Source: Streptomyces sp. Sge12 (lineage in GTDB: Bacteria; Actinomycetota; Actinomycetes; Streptomycetales; Streptomycetaceae). From it: DNA of 64,000 nt. Position numbers and translations under genes: made by a program. The stretch is from NCBI RefSeq assembly GCF_002080455.1, contig NZ_CP020555.1, positions 2,790,001 through 2,854,000 of the forward strand, written 5' to 3'. Under the pieces are notes generated by a model. The model did no database searches and had not been told where the DNA came from. It was given only the letters and a program-made list of their open reading frames with translations. Numbering within the stretch: position 1 is the first letter of the stretch; every line of letters begins with the position of its first letter. Shown here piece after piece: positions 60,028 through 64,000 of the stretch.

Positions 60028-60615
60028 TCAGCTCCGGCGGACGGCGTACGTGCTGACGACCTGGCCGCCGCCGAAGGTCCTGACCCCGGTCAGTTCCAGG
60101 GGGCGCACTCCGAAGCCGGCGTGCGACATCGGCATGCCGGTGCCCGCGAAGACCGGGTAGGTCTTGACGATGATCTCGTCGATCTCGTCGATCAGCTGGG
60201 TGGCGAGGTCGGCACCGCCGCAGAGCCAGATGCCGAGGCCGTCCCGGGCCTTGAGGGCGCGGACCTCGGCGGCAAGGTCGCCGCCGATCAGCCGGACCTG
60301 CGGGTCGGGCGGCGCGGTGAGGGAGCGGGAGACGACGTACTGCTCGGGCAGGTGGCCGTAGGGGCTGGTCATGCCCTGGGCGAGGCCCGGCTCGTAGGTG
60401 CGCCGTCCCATGATCACCGCGTCGAAGCGCTTGGGGGCGGCGTCGGCGATCCCGAGGTGGACGCGTCCCTGGGCCGAGATGGTCTCGGGGTATTCGGCCG
60501 CCAGGTACCCGACGAACTCCGCGTCGAGGTGGCTGTAGAAGAAATCGCCGTCGCCGTCCGGGGCACCGATGAACCCGTCGACGGAGGTGGCGATGAAGTA
60601 CGTGAGCTTGCGCAA
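60028..60615 (-). CDS. Dihydrofolate reductase-like (RibD/DHFR) family protein
   Basis: A 195-residue protein of the RibD C-terminal/DHFR-like family (TYFIATSVDGFIGAPDGDGDF, VIMGRRTYE, WLCGGADLATQLIDE). Members bind NADPH; the substrate is usually unknown, and the catalytic residues of true DHFR are not all present. The start is TTG at 60615 (AAAGAGAA upstream), which gives the conserved N-terminus; ATG at 60675 would add 20 residues of odd sequence. A palindrome at 60669-60682 lies upstream. Confidence 0.8.
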   Translation of the reverse strand: MRKLTYFIATSVDGFIGAPDGDGDFFYSHLDAEFVGYLAAEYPETISAQGRVHLGIADAAPKRFDAVIMGRRTYEPGLAQGMTSPYGHLPEQYVVSRSLTAPPDPQVRLIGGDLAAEVRALKARDGLGIWLCGGADLATQLIDEIDEIIVKTYPVFAGTGMPMSHAGFGVRPLELTGVRTFGGGQVVSTYAVRRS

Positions 60616-60668
60616 GCGATTCTCTTTCGGTGGGCAGTGCCACCGCACCGGGGCACGTCGCATAAAGT

Positions 60669-60682
60669 ACTTCACCTGAAGT
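60669..60682. promoter_or_regulatory. Palindrome ACTTCACCTGAAGT upstream of the DHFR-like gene
   Basis: A perfect 6-2-6 palindrome in the region between the DHFR-like gene and the GNAT gene. It may be an operator for a MarR/HxlR-type regulator. No such gene is adjacent. Confidence 0.4.
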
Positions 60683-60723
60683 GGTTACGCAACGACTATC
60701 GCCCCGGGGCGCGGCAGCGGCGC

Positions 60724-61326
60724 TCAGCCGCGCGGCTTGCGCCACATCGGCCACATCAGCGGCCCTTCGGGGAGCCGCACCGCCTCCCCCGTGAACTCCC
60801 AGCCGAGCCGCTCGTACAGCCCCTTGCTGCGCTCACTGCTCGCCTCCAGGTACGCCGGCACCCCCTCGCGGTCGCACCGCTCCAGCACCGGACGCATCAG
60901 CTCCGTACCGAGCCCCTCGCCCTGCCGGCCGGGCGCGACCGCGATCATCAACAGGTACTCGTGCTCCTCGGCGGTGGGGTGCACCGCGCCCGTGAGGCGC
61001 CCGACCAGCTCGCAGCGCTCGTTGTCCGGGTCCGCGACGGCCCGCATCCGCGCCGGGACCTCGTCCTCGACCGGCTCCCCCTGCGGGTCGGCGGCCGGGA
61101 TCCGCAGCCACAGCGCGGCCGCCGAACCGTCCACGGCGTAGTCGATCCGCCCCTCCTCCAGCGCCACGTCCACGAAGACGCCGAGGAACTTCCCGTGCAC
61201 CGCGGCGCGGTGCTCCGGGTCCGGGAAGACCCAGCTGCTCACCGGGTCGGTGCGGAAGGACTCGTCGAGCAGCCGGGCCACCGCGTCCCGGTCCGACTGA
61301 TCCGCCTGACGTATCTCCAGCGCCAC
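60724..61326 (-). CDS. GNAT-family N-acetyltransferase
   Basis: 200 residues. The acetyl-CoA-binding loop is in VAPGRQGEGLGTELM and the C-terminal strand in KGLYERLGWEFTGEA. The acceptor is unknown. The GTG at 61326 follows an AAGGG stretch. A transcript from the encapsulin operon is blocked by the hairpin at 61394-61431. Confidence 0.88.
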   Translation of the reverse strand: MALEIRQADQSDRDAVARLLDESFRTDPVSSWVFPDPEHRAAVHGKFLGVFVDVALEEGRIDYAVDGSAAALWLRIPAADPQGEPVEDEVPARMRAVADPDNERCELVGRLTGAVHPTAEEHEYLLMIAVAPGRQGEGLGTELMRPVLERCDREGVPAYLEASSERSKGLYERLGWEFTGEAVRLPEGPLMWPMWRKPRG

Positions 61327-61393
61327 TGGTCACACCCTTCACTCACGTGTCAACAACCTTGAGCGATCCTAGAGTTGGCGCGGACATGCGGTA

Positions 61394-61431
61394 AGGCCCG
61401 TTCCGGCACCATGCGGTACCGGAACGGGCCT
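61394..61431. terminator. Terminator of the encapsulin operon
   Basis: A perfect 13-bp stem (61394-61406 with 61419-61431) with a 12-base loop that pairs further by 3 bp, just downstream of the polyprenyl-transferase stop. Confidence 0.85.
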
Positions 61432-61448
61432 CGGGCCCCCCTTACGTC

Positions 61449-61486
61449 TCACCTCGTGCGGCGCGTGTCACCTCGTGCGGCGCGTC
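61449..61486. repeat. 19-base tandem duplication at the cargo stop codon
   Basis: TCACCTCGTGCGGCGCGTG (61449-61467) is repeated at 61468-61486 with one change. The second copy contains the last codons and stop (61468-61470) of the polyprenyl-transferase gene. The unit is not a multiple of three, so the duplication sits directly at the stop. Confidence 0.85.
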
Positions 61487-62511
61487 ACGAACTCCGCCAG
61501 TGCCAGCAGCCCGCCCGCCGCCCCCAGGTCCGGCACGGCCCGGGACAGCTGCTGGACCGCCCGCCCCATCCGGTCCGCGGCCTCGGCCTGCGCCCAGTCC
61601 CGCCCGCCGGCCCGGTCCACCGCGTCGGCCGCCCTGCGTACGTCGTCCCCGGTCATGGGGCCGGCGTACAGCGCGGCCAGCTCCTTGCCCGCCGCGGTGC
61701 CCGAGGTGAGGGCGGCCACGACCGGGAGGGACTTCTTGCGGGCGATCAGGTCGGCCCCGGCCGGCTTGCCGGTGTGCCCCGGGTCCCCCCAGATGCCGAT
61801 CAGGTCATCGATCAGCTGGAAGGCCAGTCCGGCCTCCCGCCCGAACGCGTCCATGGCGTCGACCTCCTCGAGCCCGGCCCCCGCGTACAAGGCTCCCAGC
61901 GCGCACGCGCAGCCCAGGAGCGCCCCGGTCTTGGCGGTGGCCATGGCCAGGCACTCGTCGAGCGAGACCTCCGGGCGCTGCTCGAAGGCGCAGTCCGCCT
62001 GCTGGCCCGCGCACAGCTCGATGATGCAGGCCGCGAGCCGGGCCGAGGCCGCCGCCGCGGCCGGATGCGGATCCTCCGCGAGCAGCCGCAGCGCGAGCGC
62101 CATCATCGCGTCGCCCGTGATGATGGCGTCCGGCGTCCCGAAGACGGTCCAGGCCGTGGCCCGGCCGCGCCGCCGGACGTCCTTGTCGATGATGTCGTCG
62201 TGCAGCAGCGTGAAGTTGTGCGCCAGCTCCACGGCGGCCGCCGCCTTCACGGCCTCGTCGGCCGGCCCGGCATCCGGACCGCGCAGGGCCTGCGCCGCGG
62301 CCAGCACCAGGGCCGGCCGGATGGCCTTCCCCGCGCCGCCCGCGGCCGGGCTGCCGTCCTCGTGCTCCCAGCCGAAGTGGTACATCGCCACCCGCCGCAT
62401 CGAGCCCGGCAGGCTCTCGAGGGTACGGCGCAGCTGCGGGTCGACCGCTTGTCTCGTCCGGTCCAGGAGGGCTGCGGCGTCCTGGCCCTCACCGGTCGCG
62501 ATGGCGTTCAC
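61468..62511 (-). CDS. Encapsulin-associated polyprenyl transferase (family 2 cargo)
   Basis: A 347-residue trans-type isoprenyl diphosphate synthase. The first Asp-rich motif DDIID is at about residues 105-109. The second, in QLIDDLIGIWGD, is at about 234-242. It condenses allylic diphosphates with isopentenyl diphosphate to longer polyprenyl diphosphates. It follows the encapsulin shell gene by 5 bases, so it is the likely encapsulated cargo, as described for family 2 encapsulin loci. The GTG at 62511 gives only about 20 residues before the conserved part; the frame is open further upstream inside the shell gene, but that is unlikely to be used. Confidence 0.85.
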   Translation of the reverse strand: MNAIATGEGQDAAALLDRTRQAVDPQLRRTLESLPGSMRRVAMYHFGWEHEDGSPAAGGAGKAIRPALVLAAAQALRGPDAGPADEAVKAAAAVELAHNFTLLHDDIIDKDVRRRGRATAWTVFGTPDAIITGDAMMALALRLLAEDPHPAAAAASARLAACIIELCAGQQADCAFEQRPEVSLDECLAMATAKTGALLGCACALGALYAGAGLEEVDAMDAFGREAGLAFQLIDDLIGIWGDPGHTGKPAGADLIARKKSLPVVAALTSGTAAGKELAALYAGPMTGDDVRRAADAVDRAGGRDWAQAEAADRMGRAVQQLSRAVPDLGAAGGLLALAEFVTRRTR

Positions 62512-62516
62512 GGCGG

Positions 62517-63923
62517 TCAGCGCCAGCGGCCGATCTCGACGTTCTCCAGCACGCCGAGCGCGTCCGGCACCAGCACCGCGGCCGAGAAGTAGGCGGTGAC
62601 CAGGTACGAGATGATCGCCTGCTCGCTGATGCCCATGAAACGGACCGACAGGCTCGGCTCGATCTCGTCCGGGATGCCCGGCTGGTGGAGCCCGATCACG
62701 CCCTGCTCGTCCTCGCCGGTGCGCATGCACAGGATGGACGTGGTGCGGGCATCGCTGATCGGGATCTTGTTGCTCGGGAAGATCGGCACCCCGCGCCAGG
62801 CCGGCACCCGGTTGCCGCCGACGTCCACCGACTCGGGGTAGATCCCGCGCTTGTTGCACTCACGGCCGAAGGCGGCGATCGCCTTGGGGTGCGCCAGGAA
62901 CAGCTTGGAGCCGCGCCGCATGCTGAGCAGCTGGTCCATGTCGTCGGGGCTGGGTGCGCCGTCGTGCGGCTGGATGCGCTGGTCGTAGTCGGCGTTGTGG
63001 AGCAGGCCGAAGTTGCGATTGTTGAGCATCTCGTGCTCCTGGCGCTCGCGCAGCGCCTCGACCGTGAGCCGCAACTGCTGCTCGGTCTGGTTCATCGGGT
63101 GGTTGTAGAGGTCGGCGACGCGGCTGTGGACCCGCAGGACCGTTTGTGCAATGGAGAGCTCGTACTCGCGCGGCCGGGCCTCGTAGTCGACGAAGGTGCC
63201 GGGGAGGACGGCCTCGCCCTCGTGGCCGGCGGAGAGCTCGATCGCGGCCTCGCCGTACTTGTTGGTCTGCCGGTCGGGCCGGCTCCGTACGCCCTCCACG
63301 TGCGCGCGCAGCGATTCGACCCGGTCGGCGAGGAGCTGGAAGTCCTGCCGGGACAGGGTGAGGGCGGTGCCGGAGGTGGCGGCGCGGGCGGTGTACTCCC
63401 AAATCGATTCTTCATCGACGAGGGAGTCGTCGCCGAAGTACGCGCCGTCGGCGACGGTCCGCAGGACGGCGTCCTCGCCGTAGGGGCCGGGGCCGATCTG
63501 GTCGATGCGGCCGTGGGCGAGCAGGAAGACCTCGTCGGCGGGGCTGCCGAAGGAGGTGAGCTCCTGTCCGGCCTCGAAGTCGATCTGCCGGCAGCGCTGG
63601 GCGAGTTCGCCGAGGACGTCGAGGTCCTCGTAGTCGCGCAGCAGCGGGAGCTCACCGAGCTCGGCCGGGATCACCTGGACCTGGGTGCCGGTCTTGATGA
63701 ACTCCACGACGCCGTTGCCGACCGAGTAGCTCAGCCTGCGGTTGACGCGGTACGTGCCGCCCTGCACCGACACCCACGGGAGCATCTTCAGGAGCCACCG
63801 CGAGGTGATCTCCTGCATCTGCGGCGCGGACTTGGTCGTGGTTGCCAAGTTCCGTGCGGCCGTGGTCCCGAGACTGCGCTGCGGTGTCTGGGCCTCGGAC
63901 TCGGAACCTGCCTGGACCGACAT
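62517..63923 (-). CDS. Family 2B encapsulin shell protein with cyclic-nucleotide-binding domain
   Basis: 468 residues. A HK97-like shell protein: N-terminal arm ([27 protein letters not shown]), then an inserted cyclic-nucleotide-binding domain (about residues 95-205: [32 protein letters not shown]), then the shell core ([31 protein letters not shown]). This insertion defines family 2B encapsulins, related to EshA of S. griseus. The shell self-assembles into a nanocompartment around its cargo. The ATG at 63923 has AAAGGGA upstream. Bases 63924-64000 hold its leader; I see no gene there. Confidence 0.92.
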   Translation of the reverse strand: MSVQAGSESEAQTPQRSLGTTAARNLATTTKSAPQMQEITSRWLLKMLPWVSVQGGTYRVNRRLSYSVGNGVVEFIKTGTQVQVIPAELGELPLLRDYEDLDVLGELAQRCRQIDFEAGQELTSFGSPADEVFLLAHGRIDQIGPGPYGEDAVLRTVADGAYFGDDSLVDEESIWEYTARAATSGTALTLSRQDFQLLADRVESLRAHVEGVRSRPDRQTNKYGEAAIELSAGHEGEAVLPGTFVDYEARPREYELSIAQTVLRVHSRVADLYNHPMNQTEQQLRLTVEALRERQEHEMLNNRNFGLLHNADYDQRIQPHDGAPSPDDMDQLLSMRRGSKLFLAHPKAIAAFGRECNKRGIYPESVDVGGNRVPAWRGVPIFPSNKIPISDARTTSILCMRTGEDEQGVIGLHQPGIPDEIEPSLSVRFMGISEQAIISYLVTAYFSAAVLVPDALGVLENVEIGRWR

Positions 63924-64000
63924 GTCTTTCCCTTTCGATCACTCCATGGATCTGCGGGTGCAGCTTGTCAGCACGGAACGTGGTCGGACCATTACACAAA

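Overview
The window is chromosomal DNA of a Streptomyces or very close relative. The DNA is very GC-rich, with third codon positions almost all G or C, and GTG/TTG starts and ATGA/TGATG overlaps are common. It carries hallmark Streptomyces families: a conservon (cvnABCD), a Ni-superoxide dismutase with its maturation protease, snapalysin with its LysR regulator, a family 2B encapsulin, an FxSxx-COOH peptide system and a one-polypeptide 2-oxoglutarate decarboxylase/dehydrogenase. I recognise no rRNA, tRNA, CRISPR array, replication origin or intact insertion sequence. Both edges fall outside recognisable genes.

Layout. 0-4 kb: a carboxymuconolactone decarboxylase-like enzyme with a SigJ-type (ECF41) sigma factor, then an NlpC/P60 cell-wall hydrolase whose 3' end overlaps that of an indole/styrene monooxygenase-like flavoprotein. 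4-9 kb: conservon genes cvnD, cvnC, cvnB and cvnA, in one operon with the flavoprotein. 9-13 kb: a PP2C-like protein, a MarR regulator and Lon protease with an HspR-type (HAIR-like) operator. 13-15 kb: a small accessory patch with a decayed zinc-finger gene and an orphan SUKH-3 immunity-like protein. 15-23.6 kb: envelope and metabolic genes (DUF4097 lipoprotein, sulfurtransferase, GT-C glycosyltransferase, lipoprotein, TetR, GH3 glycosidase) and an OmpR-type two-component system. 23.8-28.5 kb: the 2-oxoglutarate enzyme and a small secreted repeat protein.

28.5-41.5 kb is the most unusual stretch. Seven genes on the minus strand join two systems. A vWA-MoxR-VMAP type ternary cassette (trypsin-like VMAP, MoxR AAA ATPase, vWA protein with a helical-repeat tail) runs into an FxSxx-COOH RiPP locus. 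That locus has a short precursor ending in FDSSVA, an FxsB radical-SAM/SPASM cyclophane synthase, a HExxH peptide beta-hydroxylase and a TIR/NB-ARC/TPR protein. The arrangement suggests that a modified peptide is sensed, processed or deployed by an ATP-driven protease/STAND apparatus.

42-46 kb holds a second candidate peptide system. A 43-residue Pro-rich peptide with a single Asp-Gly site is translationally coupled (GTGA) to a PIMT-like methyltransferase, next to a frameshifted gene and a divergent XRE regulator. 46-64 kb is mostly core: sodN/sodX, a CGNR regulator, a polar amino-acid ABC transporter, malic enzyme, a probably leaderless HTH/Clp-N operon, a PadR/DUF4097 operon, snpR/snpA, a DHFR-like reductase, a GNAT acetyltransferase and the encapsulin shell with its polyprenyl-transferase cargo.

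Gene families and starts were judged by eye from translations, motifs and ribosome binding sites. No database search was run, so family names rest on recognition of motifs.
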